A stretch of 31,397 bases of DNA from Oscillospiraceae bacterium (GTDB taxonomy: Bacteria; Bacillota; Clostridia; UMGS1810): NCBI GenBank assembly GCA_021629085.1, contig JAJXRJ010000005.1, positions 1 through 31,397 of the forward strand. Reading direction: 5' to 3'. A model generated the notes under the pieces. That model ran no database searches. It was not told the DNA's origin and worked only from the letters and a program-made list of their open reading frames with translations. Positions 1 through 7,345 of the stretch are shown in pieces. The position numbers were made by a program, and so were the translations under genes. Every line of letters starts with the position of its first letter. Position 1 is the first letter of the stretch.

Positions 1-96
1 TGTGGCATCAAATGCCTGACAGCTCTTTTTTAAACACAAAAGCGCCAAGTTTTTATGTACATATTTGGCGTTTAATGTGGTAAGAAGCAGCTTCAT
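1..96 (-). CDS. B12-binding radical SAM protein (DUF4080 type), N-terminal fragment
   Basis: An open frame of 32 codons starts with ATG at 96 and runs off the left edge of the window. It begins MKLLLTTLNAKYVHKNLALL, the typical N-terminus of the cobalamin-binding radical SAM proteins that carry a C-terminal DUF4080 domain. The segment forms the first beta strand and helix of the B12-binding Rossmann fold. A GGGAGG ribosome site lies a few bases upstream, and a good sigma-A promoter lies between this start and the end of ytxC. The radical SAM cluster and the DUF4080 region fall outside the window, so the family call rests on the N-terminal signature alone and the substrate is unknown. Confidence 0.7.
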   Translation of the reverse strand, partial: MKLLLTTLNAKYVHKNLALLCLKKSCQAFDAT

Positions 97-125
97 TTCC
101 GGCCTCCCGCAGATGCTTTTTTCTT

Positions 126-155
126 ATTATATCACAGGGAAGGCCGGCTTGTCAT
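126..155 (-). promoter_or_regulatory. Sigma-A promoter for the radical SAM gene
   Basis: On the minus strand a -35 box ATGACA (150-155) and a perfect -10 box TATAAT (126-131) are separated by 18 bases. They lie just upstream of the ATG at 96. The promoter begins within 15 bases of the end of ytxC, so the radical SAM gene can be transcribed independently. Confidence 0.7.
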
Positions 156-164
156 CCATATTTT

Positions 165-1031
165 TCAATTTTTTAAATCTATTTTAACATCGCCGCAAGC
201 GCGGTCGTTTCTTTCTATGTGATTGGTTGCATACTGCAGGCTGTCGTCACAGTATTCCACACAGCCTTCAAAGATCGCTTCAATGGTTTCTAAAATTTCG
301 CCGCCCTGAAAGCTGGCTTTGTCGTGAATCACAATTTTTTTGGGTGAAGTGCTGATAAGCTCGCTCAAAAGCATATCATAAACACCAAACTCACCATCTG
401 AAATTTCACAGAGAAAATCGGTTTCGCAGTTTTTTGAAAGCCGGTTTCCCGCCGCGTCTGTCAGGATGTACGCAAAGCCATCCCCTTTTCTCACATGTAC
501 CTCATCGTATTTTGAATCTTGCAGCTCCACAAAGTATTTTAAGAGCTTAATAAATTCATAGTATTCCTTTTTCATAAGCAGATCATCCACAACTACTTCT
601 AAGTAGGATTCCATCCGGCAAAGGTAGTCGGACAGCCGGAAATGAACAAACCCGCCGACCAGCAGTGCGGTTTCTTCTTGCAGATAATCGTCAATTTTTT
701 CGGATAACCTTGCAATTTCATTTGGTGTAACCAGCGCGCGGGAAATTTCCTGCTTTTCTTCTGTGTTAAAATAGCAATATATCTCATCGGCGAACCGGTC
801 CATATATGGCCAAATGTAATTTTCCATCATATATTCTGCCAGCACGCCACACGTGTTTTTCCGAACCGCTTCTGTGTCCAGCGCCGCCTTTATCATCAGA
901 TGCTGCCCGTTTTTGGAATAGTAAGAGCTGATATATGCGCCCGACGCTTGCAAGGCGTGCAGCACCCGGTCGGGCGGATATGCATGGTGCGGTTTATTTT
1001 CCAGTCCAATTGTAACGCACAATCGATTCAC
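165..1031 (-). CDS. ytxC: Sporulation protein of the YtxC family
   Basis: A 288-residue protein resembling the YtxC-like sporulation proteins of Bacillus and Clostridia, whose molecular role is unknown. The most recognisable part is the central helical stretch around residues 125-170, rich in charged and aromatic residues (FRLSDYL, then DDLLMKKEYYEFIKLLKYFV). No signal peptide or transmembrane helix is visible, so it is probably cytosolic. The start is uncertain. GTG at 1031 is only one base from the AAAGGA motif; TTG three codons later has more usual spacing. It follows the gene at 1080-1799 after a 48-base gap and is probably co-transcribed with it. The next gene downstream has its own promoter. 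Confidence 0.75.
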   Translation of the reverse strand: MNRLCVTIGLENKPHHAYPPDRVLHALQASGAYISSYYSKNGQHLMIKAALDTEAVRKNTCGVLAEYMMENYIWPYMDRFADEIYCYFNTEEKQEISRALVTPNEIARLSEKIDDYLQEETALLVGGFVHFRLSDYLCRMESYLEVVVDDLLMKKEYYEFIKLLKYFVELQDSKYDEVHVRKGDGFAYILTDAAGNRLSKNCETDFLCEISDGEFGVYDMLLSELISTSPKKIVIHDKASFQGGEILETIEAIFEGCVEYCDDSLQYATNHIERNDRACGDVKIDLKN

Positions 1032-1079
1032 ATCCTTTCCACTTTGTAGTATGCGTTCATTTTTACGTTCTATTCCCGT

Positions 1080-1799
1080 TTAAGAAATGATTGCTGCACT
1101 TCCGATATCTTCCAGCATCCGTCTGCCTAAGCTGACATATTGAATATTTCGCTGCATTAAAAATTGTTTGATCTCTAAAAAAGAAGGATGGCGCTCAACC
1201 GCGCCGTAAAATGCAAGCGTGTTTTTGTCAAGTTTCAACGATGCGCCGCCGATAAACCCATAGTCAAATCCATCTAAACGGATGTGCCCCGGCAAGATTT
1301 CAAGCACATCCAGCCCGGCACGCCGTGCCGCCGCACCAATGCCGCGGTCAGAGGTGATGATAGAGGTTTCGTCCACCACACACACAGAGCACTTTGCATA
1401 GCCTTGCCTTACATCAATCAGACATAGATTGGCGCGGGCAAGCAGTGTTTTTACAACCGGGTCTGCAGTGCGGCAATTTAAAATTGCAAACTTTCCGACC
1501 CTCGCTATATTATATGCGGTATCCGCCGGGTAGTTACAGCCAAGAGTTGTCTTGCCGGGGAGAATTTCGCATTCAGGCAGCAGACGCTGATAGGCCAAAA
1601 AAAGGCTTGGCTCGCATACAAACTGTTTTTTCCAAATATGCACCAACTGCAAATCAGGATGGGCATTTAACGGCGGCAAAAGCGCGTTTAAGCGGAACGA
1701 TGGCACCACGCACTTGCAATACGGCTGAAAAAGCCGGATGTCGGCGTCACAGCTCACTAAAAGCTTTGACACGGGGCGCACAGGCAAATTGGGAATCAT
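1080..1799 (-). CDS. Conserved protein of unknown function, possible arginine-deiminase-like (GME) fold
   Basis: A 239-residue soluble protein with no signal peptide. It contains short strand-like repeats such as YNIARVGKFAILN, VCVVDETSIITSD and DYGFIGGASLKLD, recurring at roughly even spacing. This pattern fits the pseudo-symmetric alpha/beta-propeller of guanidino-group-modifying enzymes, and the protein resembles the clostridial DUF6873 group assigned to that fold. I recognise this by overall look only. The canonical Cys/His/Asp catalytic set cannot be assigned with certainty, so no reaction is claimed. The ATG at 1799 has AAGGAG eight bases upstream, which supports this start. It lies directly upstream of ytxC in the same direction, so a sporulation-linked role is possible but unproven. 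Confidence 0.5.
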   Translation of the reverse strand: MIPNLPVRPVSKLLVSCDADIRLFQPYCKCVVPSFRLNALLPPLNAHPDLQLVHIWKKQFVCEPSLFLAYQRLLPECEILPGKTTLGCNYPADTAYNIARVGKFAILNCRTADPVVKTLLARANLCLIDVRQGYAKCSVCVVDETSIITSDRGIGAAARRAGLDVLEILPGHIRLDGFDYGFIGGASLKLDKNTLAFYGAVERHPSFLEIKQFLMQRNIQYVSLGRRMLEDIGSAAIIS

Positions 1800-1844
1800 A
1801 GTACCATCTCCTTAAGGGGGATTTTGGTTTCACATTGTTATAAG

Positions 1845-1936
1845 AATTTGGAAGTTTCTGCACAGACAGTAGAACGGCATACCATTTACGGTATGCCGTA
1901 TGTCCCTTGCTATCGTTATGGCAGAATCTCCAAATT
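1845..1936. repeat. Nested inverted repeat in the intergenic region
   Basis: Outer arms at 1845-1861 and 1921-1936 (AATTTGGA...CTGC against GCAG...TCCAAATT) are complementary apart from one bulge and one mismatch. Between them sits a second, perfect 10-bp hairpin: ACGGCATACC at 1874-1883 and GGTATGCCGT at 1890-1899, with a six-base loop. Neither hairpin is followed by a clear T tract on either strand. A third small stem (GCCTGG/CCAGGC, 1944-1961) lies nearer the SLH gene end. Together they could end transcription of the SLH gene, or form a structured RNA or a short mobile repeat. Confidence 0.5.
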
Positions 1937-1984
1937 TGTTTCGGCCTGGATCACGCCAGGCGGTGTTTCATATGTATCTGTTTT

Positions 1985-2947
1985 TCACGTTGCCTCGTAA
2001 ATTCTTACAAGTGTTACCATTGCCTGCTCAACCGTATAGGCATCCCTTGGGGCAAATTTGTTTCCGCCCACACCCACCATAAACCCTAAATTGCAGATGG
2101 TTTGAACAGCATCGGATGCCCACTGCGAAATTTCAGCCGCATCATCAAACGCAAACCACATTTCAGTGGCTGGCATCGGCATTTCTCTGTTAATCATCCG
2201 CACAAGGATGGCAGCCGCTTCTTCACGGGTAAGCGCATCATCCGGCGCAAATTCTGTCTCAGATTTTCCAGTTATAATCCCCGCTTGATTCAAAGCATGC
2301 ACTTTCTGATTATCAGTATCCGTAAACATCACGTTCTCATCAGACACGGTTATACTCCCATTTACACATAGGATTAAATTATAAATAAGTTCACAAAATT
2401 CTTCGCGCGTAACCGGCTGAGGATAGTGATAGTTTCTTCCTTCTTCTGCGATATGTAATGCTTCTGCTTTTTTAGCGCTGTCTTTTGCCCAGTCAGAGAT
2501 AGAATCAACTTCCGTTGCGCCTGACAAAGAAATTGCAGGAACAAGCGACATGATCTTATCAACATAGGAAACATCATCAAACGTATAAACTGCTTTGAGC
2601 TGCCTGCCGGCTCCCGGAACCGCATTGTCTACCCCGCCATCCCTGCTGATATAGGCGCACGATACAAAGTCATCCGTTAAGACCCCTATGTATAGCCCAT
2701 CATATGAGATTGGCTGCGGTTCAGGCGAAAGCGTCATCATACACTGATCTGCAATTTCAAAAAATTGATTGATATCCACTTCATAATTTTCCCCGGCGAT
2801 ATATATTTGCACCCCTGTTACAGCTTGTGTATCTATTCCGAAAAAATGGGATAAAGGAATTGTTTTTTCAAGGTTTTCAGCAGCAAACACGGCGCCGGTT
2901 CCATTGAAAATGAGAAAAAAAGTGAGTAACAGACAAACTTTTTTCAT
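1985..2947 (-). CDS. Secreted S-layer-homology (SLH) domain protein
   Basis: A 320-residue protein starting MKKVCLLLTFFLIFNGTGAV, a clear Sec signal peptide with likely cleavage after the AVFA region. The first half has no domain I recognise. From about residue 150 to the end there are three SLH-like repeats, each with a conserved aromatic start, the VTREEF or LTREEAA type motif and an ILVRM-like helix. SLH domains bind secondary cell-wall polymers, so the protein should be anchored on the cell surface. The start is the ATG at 2947, preceded by GGAGGG; an upstream TTG at 2962 lies inside the ribosome site. A promoter-like pair lies at 3003-3031. Confidence 0.85.
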   Translation of the reverse strand: MKKVCLLLTFFLIFNGTGAVFAAENLEKTIPLSHFFGIDTQAVTGVQIYIAGENYEVDINQFFEIADQCMMTLSPEPQPISYDGLYIGVLTDDFVSCAYISRDGGVDNAVPGAGRQLKAVYTFDDVSYVDKIMSLVPAISLSGATEVDSISDWAKDSAKKAEALHIAEEGRNYHYPQPVTREEFCELIYNLILCVNGSITVSDENVMFTDTDNQKVHALNQAGIITGKSETEFAPDDALTREEAAAILVRMINREMPMPATEMWFAFDDAAEISQWASDAVQTICNLGFMVGVGGNKFAPRDAYTVEQAMVTLVRIYEAT

Positions 2948-3002
2948 GGTACTTCCCTCCAAATACTATTTCAAGCGTTCTGATATACTGAGCATTTTTT
3001 CA

Positions 3003-3031
3003 ATTATACATCAAAATTTATAACGGCGCAA
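3003..3031 (-). promoter_or_regulatory. Putative promoter of the SLH gene
   Basis: On the minus strand a perfect -10 TATAAT (3003-3008) lies 17 bases from a partial -35 TTGCGC (3026-3031). It is about 55 bases upstream of the SLH start codon. Confidence 0.5.
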
Positions 3032-3190
3032 TAGACCACAGAGAATTTTTAAAGCATTCCCGCAAGCCCGCCTTTTCAAAATATTTTTTACGAAGCTTCT
3101 TCTAAGTATTTTGTCCATCATATCACACTTCGTGCTAAAATCCCATACTATGATACTATCAGCGGATTCATTTTATCTGCTGTTCATATA

Positions 3191-3236
3191 GCCGCAATGC
3201 CCATTCCCCTGCGTTTGGGCACTGCGGCATTTTATT
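3191..3236 (+). terminator. Strong hairpin with T-rich tail, no annotated gene upstream on the same strand
   Basis: Arms 3191-3203 (GCCGCAATGCCCA) and 3216-3228 (TGGGCACTGCGGC) pair at 12 of 13 positions, followed by ATTTTATT. This is a plausible intrinsic terminator on the plus strand. The nearest upstream gene points the other way. A second stem (CAGCGGAT at 3160-3167 with ATCTGCTG at 3175-3182, one G-T pair) lies just before it. The 2963-3237 stretch holds no protein gene I can support and may encode a short RNA. The promoter of the next gene starts right after the tail. Confidence 0.5.
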
Positions 3237-3237
3237 G

Positions 3238-3266
3238 TTGACAAGCGGCAAAAAACATGCCATAAT
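3238..3266 (+). promoter_or_regulatory. Sigma-A promoter of the M20 deacylase gene
   Basis: A perfect -35 TTGACA (3238-3243) is followed, after 17 bases, by CATAAT (3261-3266). The ATG at 3297 lies about 30 bases further on. This gene is therefore insulated from the terminator at 3191-3236. Confidence 0.8.
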
Positions 3267-3296
3267 GGGAGAAACAAAACAGAAAGGAATAAAAAA

Positions 3297-4487
3297 ATGG
3301 CGGATATCAAAATGCATGTAAAAACTATACTTGACGAAGTGATCGCAGTGCGAAGAGCGCTGCACCGGCATCCGGAAATTGCGTTTTTAGAGCATCAAAC
3401 TGCAAATGCAATATCCGCGTTTTTAACCCGCCATGGCATCCCGCATAAAACTGGGGTTGCAAAAACAGGCGTGGTAGCGCAGGTGACCGGGAAGCATCCC
3501 GGAAAGACCATCCTCTTTCGCGCCGATATGGATGCGCTCCCCATAAAGGAAGAGACCGGCCTTCCCTTTCAATCGGAAATAGACGGCATGATGCACGCCT
3601 GCGGCCACGACATTCATGTTGCCACGCTTTTGGGGGCAGCCTATGTCATCAATCAAATGAAAGACCAGCTTTGCGGTGCAGTGCGGTTTGTGTTTCAGCC
3701 CGCCGAAGAGGCAACCGGTGGTGCGGCGGACATGATTGCACAGGGCGTTTTGGACGGTGTGTCCTGCGCATTGGCCGCCCATGTGTGTCCCGAAACTGAA
3801 ACGGGTGCTGTCAGCACCAAAGCGGGCGAATTTTATGCAAGCCCCGACCATTTTAACGTGACCATCCACGGCAAAGGTGCACACGGCGCGGAACCGCAAG
3901 CCGCCATTGACCCCATTGCCATTTCTGCTGCAATTATCAGCAATCTGCAAAACATCGTTTCGCGCCAATTAGATCCACTCTCCCCCGCCGTGCTCTCCAT
4001 CTGCTATATCAATGCTGGGAATTCGGAAAACATTATTCCCGACACCGCAAAATTTGGGGGGACATTCCGCTCCTTTGACAACGATACGCGACATCGCGTG
4101 CGTGATTTGATTGAGGCGTATATCAAAAATACCTGTGCAGCGTTTGGCGCAACCTACGACTTTCGCTATGTATTTTTATATCCGCCCATTATAAACGATG
4201 CGGCGCTCACAAATCAGTTTGTGGCAAGTGCCAAAACCGTTTTGGGAAGCGAGCGTGTAAGATTACTGGATAAGCCCTGTATGCTGGGTGAAGATTTCTC
4301 TTATTTTGCAAACGCCGTCCCAGCCTGCTATTTTAAGCTGGGGTGCAGGCAAGACCCCGCGTATTCGTCCAACGCGCTGCACACTGCAACATTTAATCCA
4401 AATGAAGACTGCATCCAGTATGGTATCCAGCTGTTTGCCGAATTTGCACTAAATAAAGAAGCATCACCAAACGTTAACGCGCAATAA
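3297..4487 (+). CDS. M20D family amidohydrolase / N-acyl-amino-acid deacylase
   Basis: A 396-residue metallopeptidase-fold hydrolase with the full set of M20D motifs: ADMDALP near residue 79, MHACGHDIH near 101, FQPAEE near 136, a HVCPET segment near 161 and LGEDFSYF near 330. These supply the metal ligands and the catalytic acid. Members remove acyl groups from amino acids: hippurate hydrolase, IAA-amino-acid hydrolase, N-acetyl-diaminopimelate deacetylase. Which substrate applies cannot be read from sequence. Diaminopimelate metabolism is attractive only because dapF is also in the window, but the genes are far apart. No signal peptide, so cytosolic. The start has GAAAGGAA upstream. It has its own promoter and ends at a strong terminator, so it is probably monocistronic. 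Confidence 0.88.
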   Translation: MADIKMHVKTILDEVIAVRRALHRHPEIAFLEHQTANAISAFLTRHGIPHKTGVAKTGVVAQVTGKHPGKTILFRADMDALPIKEETGLPFQSEIDGMMHACGHDIHVATLLGAAYVINQMKDQLCGAVRFVFQPAEEATGGAADMIAQGVLDGVSCALAAHVCPETETGAVSTKAGEFYASPDHFNVTIHGKGAHGAEPQAAIDPIAISAAIISNLQNIVSRQLDPLSPAVLSICYINAGNSENIIPDTAKFGGTFRSFDNDTRHRVRDLIEAYIKNTCAAFGATYDFRYVFLYPPIINDAALTNQFVASAKTVLGSERVRLLDKPCMLGEDFSYFANAVPACYFKLGCRQDPAYSSNALHTATFNPNEDCIQYGIQLFAEFALNKEASPNVNAQ

Positions 4488-4492
4488 AAAAA

Positions 4493-4534
4493 GGCCGCTG
4501 CACCAGTATGGCTCTGCAGCGGCCTGGGCTTTTT
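4493..4534. terminator. Bidirectional intrinsic terminator
   Basis: A perfect 10-bp stem GGCCGCTGCA (4493-4502) / TGCAGCGGCC (4515-4524) has a 12-base loop. A T run follows on the plus strand (4530-4534) and an A run (4486-4492) precedes it, giving U tracts in both directions. It separates the M20 gene from the convergent DUF3794/LysM gene. A small GGGCTT/AAGCCC hairpin (4526-4542) abuts it. Confidence 0.85.
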
Positions 4535-4608
4535 ACAAGCCCTTACGATTTAAATAAGCTGGACGGTTTTACCTTAAGCCCGTGCTTTTTCATAACGATA
4601 TCTTAAAC

Positions 4609-6168
4609 TCACTTCCGTTTGGGAATGAGCAGATGCTGGCTTGGTTTTAACACCGCATCTTCCTCTAAGCTGTTAACTGCGCAAATTTCACTTGCGGTTG
4701 TGTGATAGCGTTTGGCAATATCCCAAAGCGTATCGCCGCTCTGCACAAAATAGACCGTGATGCTTGCCAGCGCCGTTTTGTCAACCTTTTTCTCCGTATT
4801 GAGCTCCAAGTCGCACACAGCGTCCAGTTTTGTCACCAATACCACACGTGTTTGAATGCACAGCACAATGCGAAGTTCAATTTGGCCGGAAGAATTGAAA
4901 CTATAGTTTAAGTGTTCCACGTCAATTTTAAATTTCACATCGGCATCTGGCGCGCTTTTCTCCAACTCTTCTGTGTGGGTGAAGGGAAATTCCTTTTTCA
5001 CATAACACACGGGGCTTGCCTCGGAATTGGAAAGGTAGATGACCGTTGCTTCCGCGATTCCCTCTAAAATGAGCTTTCCGCCCTGGATGGATGCATTTTT
5101 TACCTTTGGCACAATACAAATATTGTAAATTTTTGCCGCCTGTGGCATATCTGCATCCAGACTAATGTACTCTTTTAACATATGCTGGCTTACGCGGTTG
5201 TCTAAAAGCTCGGTAATCTCGACGGGCTTTTTCACCAAAGCAAGGTCATAGTCCGGACAGTAGGCGTCAAAAATCACCTCAATCTCGTGCTCCTCATATG
5301 CATTGGTTACCACTTCAATCACTGCCTGCATGTCAATAATACAGTTGCTGCCATCATCCCCTTGTGCCTCTCTGCATTTTAAGCTTTTCACGCACAAGTC
5401 CACATCGCAAAGCATGGAGGGCAAAATGTTTGGCACATCAAGCACCTCTGTAAATTCCATACTGTTTTCCGCGGTTTGTAACATGCCTTCTGCATTCAAA
5501 TAGAGATTGCAGACAGAAAGGTCGCCTTTTACGACTACCTTATTGTTAATAATTTTTACATCCTTGGAATCAATGCGTGCATCCGATTTTAAGAGCTCTA
5601 AAATATTTTGCCCGTCACCCAAAACCAGCGCGTCGCCCACTTCAAATTCGTCGGTTTGGCAGAGCGCCTTATTAAAAGATTTTGCCGTACTGCGGCGCTG
5701 CGGGATGTCAAATTCCTTTGGCACGTCCAAAACCACTTCCATTTTCTCGGTGTTAACTGCGGCAACCGAGAGGGCAACAGTGGATTTCACAGATACCTTT
5801 CGGCTATTTTGCACCATTGTCTCCATCTTATCGGCGCGTGCCTGCACGGATAAAAAGCTGAAATCATCCACGCCTGCCACTTCAATTTGATGCGAAAACG
5901 GCGCCTGATAAAAAATGCTGCGGATACTGCTCCCATTCTCTTCGTCACTCAAATACAAAATTTCATAGTCAACCGTTCCCGAAACCGTCACCTTATCCTT
6001 TTGTGCATACCGCTCTTTTACCGTGGGCACTGCACCAGCGCCCACCACCTTTAAAACATCCGGTTTTGCATCTGGTACAATGATATCGATATCTACACTC
6101 GTTTCGTATACGCCGTCGCAAAGCTGCCTGTTTATTTGAATGTCTTCATAGTCGAGGTTCATTGCCAT
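4609..6168 (-). CDS. DUF3794 (SPOCS) and LysM domain protein, spore-envelope type
   Basis: A 519-residue protein without signal peptide. Residues from about 10 to 460 contain DUF3794/SPOCS-type beta-rich repeats; segments such as VDIDIIVPDAKPDVLKV and VSGTVDYEILYLS recur in variant form. The last 50 residues form a LysM domain (VQSGDTLWDIAKRYHTT, ending LLIPKRK), which binds N-acetylglucosamine-containing glycan. Proteins with this layout are typical of spore-forming Clostridia and resemble SpoVID/SafA-like coat morphogenesis factors, assembled on the forespore from the mother-cell side. That would explain the missing signal peptide. The ATG at 6168 has GGAGCGG upstream. The next gene on this strand (SASP) ends at its own terminator, so this gene is probably transcribed alone, perhaps from the weak sporulation-type promoter at 6207-6233. 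Confidence 0.85.
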   Translation of the reverse strand: MAMNLDYEDIQINRQLCDGVYETSVDIDIIVPDAKPDVLKVVGAGAVPTVKERYAQKDKVTVSGTVDYEILYLSDEENGSSIRSIFYQAPFSHQIEVAGVDDFSFLSVQARADKMETMVQNSRKVSVKSTVALSVAAVNTEKMEVVLDVPKEFDIPQRRSTAKSFNKALCQTDEFEVGDALVLGDGQNILELLKSDARIDSKDVKIINNKVVVKGDLSVCNLYLNAEGMLQTAENSMEFTEVLDVPNILPSMLCDVDLCVKSLKCREAQGDDGSNCIIDMQAVIEVVTNAYEEHEIEVIFDAYCPDYDLALVKKPVEITELLDNRVSQHMLKEYISLDADMPQAAKIYNICIVPKVKNASIQGGKLILEGIAEATVIYLSNSEASPVCYVKKEFPFTHTEELEKSAPDADVKFKIDVEHLNYSFNSSGQIELRIVLCIQTRVVLVTKLDAVCDLELNTEKKVDKTALASITVYFVQSGDTLWDIAKRYHTTASEICAVNSLEEDAVLKPSQHLLIPKRK

Positions 6169-6206
6169 AGTTACCGCTCCTTTTATTTTAATGTAGTTTT
6201 ACAAAA

Positions 6207-6233
6207 TATATATGCTTGTATTAAAACAATTAT
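6207..6233 (-). promoter_or_regulatory. Possible mother-cell sporulation promoter
   Basis: The minus strand shows ATAATT (6228-6233) and CATATATA (6207-6214) separated by 13 bases. This resembles the sigma-E/sigma-K -10 form CATA...T and fits the sporulation gene downstream. The match is weak in AT-rich DNA, so it is tentative. Confidence 0.25.
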
Positions 6234-6310
6234 CACAAAAATCAAAAAAGGGATTGGATTTTTCAAATTTTATAAAATACATATAAAAGAAGCGGCATAA
6301 ATCGAAATAC

Positions 6311-6346
6311 AAAAAAAGAGCTGTATGTATACAAACAGCTCTTTTT
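6311..6346 (-). terminator. Intrinsic terminator of the SASP gene
   Basis: Perfect 12-bp stem AAAAAGAGCTGT (6313-6324) / ACAGCTCTTTTT (6335-6346) with a ten-base loop. On the minus strand it is followed by a run of seven T residues. It lies about 30 bases past the SASP stop codon. Confidence 0.85.
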
Positions 6347-6375
6347 CTATATGCATTATACCTTAAACATCAGGA

Positions 6376-6582
6376 TTATTTCATTTTGTTTTCCATATCC
6401 TGAATCATTTTTTTCACCATCTGGCCGCCAACCGAGCCTGCTTCTCTGGAAGAAAGGTCACCGTTGTAGCCCTGTTTTAAGTTTACACCCACTTCGCTTG
6501 CAGCTTCCATTTTAAATTTCTCCATAGCCGCTTTTGCTTCAGGAACCACGATGTTGCTGCTTTTTTGGTTGTTGCTGGACAT
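6376..6582 (-). CDS. Small acid-soluble spore protein, alpha/beta type
   Basis: A 68-residue protein with the alpha/beta SASP signature: an N-terminal amphipathic part around the germination-protease site (KMEAASEVGV, residues 25-34), then GYNGDLSSREAGSVGGQMVKKMI. In dormant spores these proteins coat and protect the DNA; the GPR protease degrades them at germination. Length and motifs match the family. The ribosome site is near perfect (AGGAGGTGATTTT, complementary to the 16S 3' end), as expected for a very highly expressed forespore gene. Expression is expected from a sigma-G promoter; a weak candidate lies in the 78-base upstream gap. This is strong evidence that the host forms endospores. 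Confidence 0.95.
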   Translation of the reverse strand: MSSNNQKSSNIVVPEAKAAMEKFKMEAASEVGVNLKQGYNGDLSSREAGSVGGQMVKKMIQDMENKMK

Positions 6583-6660
6583 CTAAAATCACCTCCTGTA
6601 ACTTTGTCATTACTAATTTGCACGAAATTCCAAAGTTTAAACAGGGAAATATTGTAAAAT

Positions 6661-7320
6661 TTATTGTGCCATCCAGCTTAAAAGCAGATTCACCTGGCTG
6701 TCATAATACGCATGCTTGGAAGCGCTGTCGGAAAGCTGAGACGCTTCTTTTGGGCGCAGGGTCAAATACAAATTGTCTGGCAAATCCTGATAGGCCTCAC
6801 CCGAAAACACCTGCAGTGATTTGAGCGGGATTTTGATATCTGCATCCGGCGCATCCGGCGTATACCCATAGGGGACCAGCTCCGAATAGGTTGCAACAAG
6901 TTCTTGTATCTTTAAATATTCAAACATATAGTCGTCCACAATTTGAAGCATGGACTGGGCGGTGGAAAGTTCCGCCATCAGCTTTTGCGACATGGTCATA
7001 AAGGTCTGCGGGTCGTCCCTTTCAGAATTATACGGAATATAGCTAAACAAAACCTCCGTTTCGCCGTCACCGTTGACATCGCCGGTAAGGCTTGTCAGGT
7101 CGGATCTCATTTGCTGTATCGTCTGTTGATCCACATAGAGGTTTGTAGTCATGAGCACTGTTGCGTCAGGCTTTGTCTGAAAAAATATGGCCTTAATAAG
7201 CGAAATCACCACAACTGCAACAATGACGGCAATGAGTGCGGGATAGCGGTAGTAATCCCATATATATTGAAGCCGCTGCCCTTTTGGCACCTCTTTTAAT
7301 CTTACCACATGGTCTGCCAA
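6661..7320 (-). CDS. Membrane-anchored protein of unknown function with a calcium-loop-like motif
   Basis: A 219-residue protein. Residues 1-25 are charged and cytosolic, a single hydrophobic helix spans about 27-48 (YPALIAVIVAVVVISLIKAI), and the remainder should lie outside the membrane. Near residue 80 it has DVNGDGETEV, the D-x-N-x-D-G pattern of dockerin/FG-GAP-type calcium loops, present only once. I do not recognise a domain otherwise. TTG at 7320 is the chosen start because GGGGAG lies nine bases upstream and no in-frame ATG with a ribosome site is available. It follows the TIM-barrel gene after 25 bases, so the two are probably one operon. Confidence 0.6.
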   Translation of the reverse strand: MADHVVRLKEVPKGQRLQYIWDYYRYPALIAVIVAVVVISLIKAIFFQTKPDATVLMTTNLYVDQQTIQQMRSDLTSLTGDVNGDGETEVLFSYIPYNSERDDPQTFMTMSQKLMAELSTAQSMLQIVDDYMFEYLKIQELVATYSELVPYGYTPDAPDADIKIPLKSLQVFSGEAYQDLPDNLYLTLRPKEASQLSDSASKHAYYDSQVNLLLSWMAQ

Positions 7321-7345
7321 TGTGCGTCTCTCCCCTTATCGTTTG

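Noticed and set aside
1..164. Hairpin AGCGCCAA/TTGGCG (about 41-71) as a terminator of ytxC
   Set aside because: The sequence lies inside the coding region of the radical SAM gene that starts at 96, so it is more likely codon sequence than a terminator.
4543..4593. A 16-residue minus-strand frame (MKKHGLKVKPSSLFKS) after the DUF3794/LysM gene
   Set aside because: No convincing ribosome site close to its ATG, very short, and no known homologue; it is AT-rich intergenic DNA next to a terminator.
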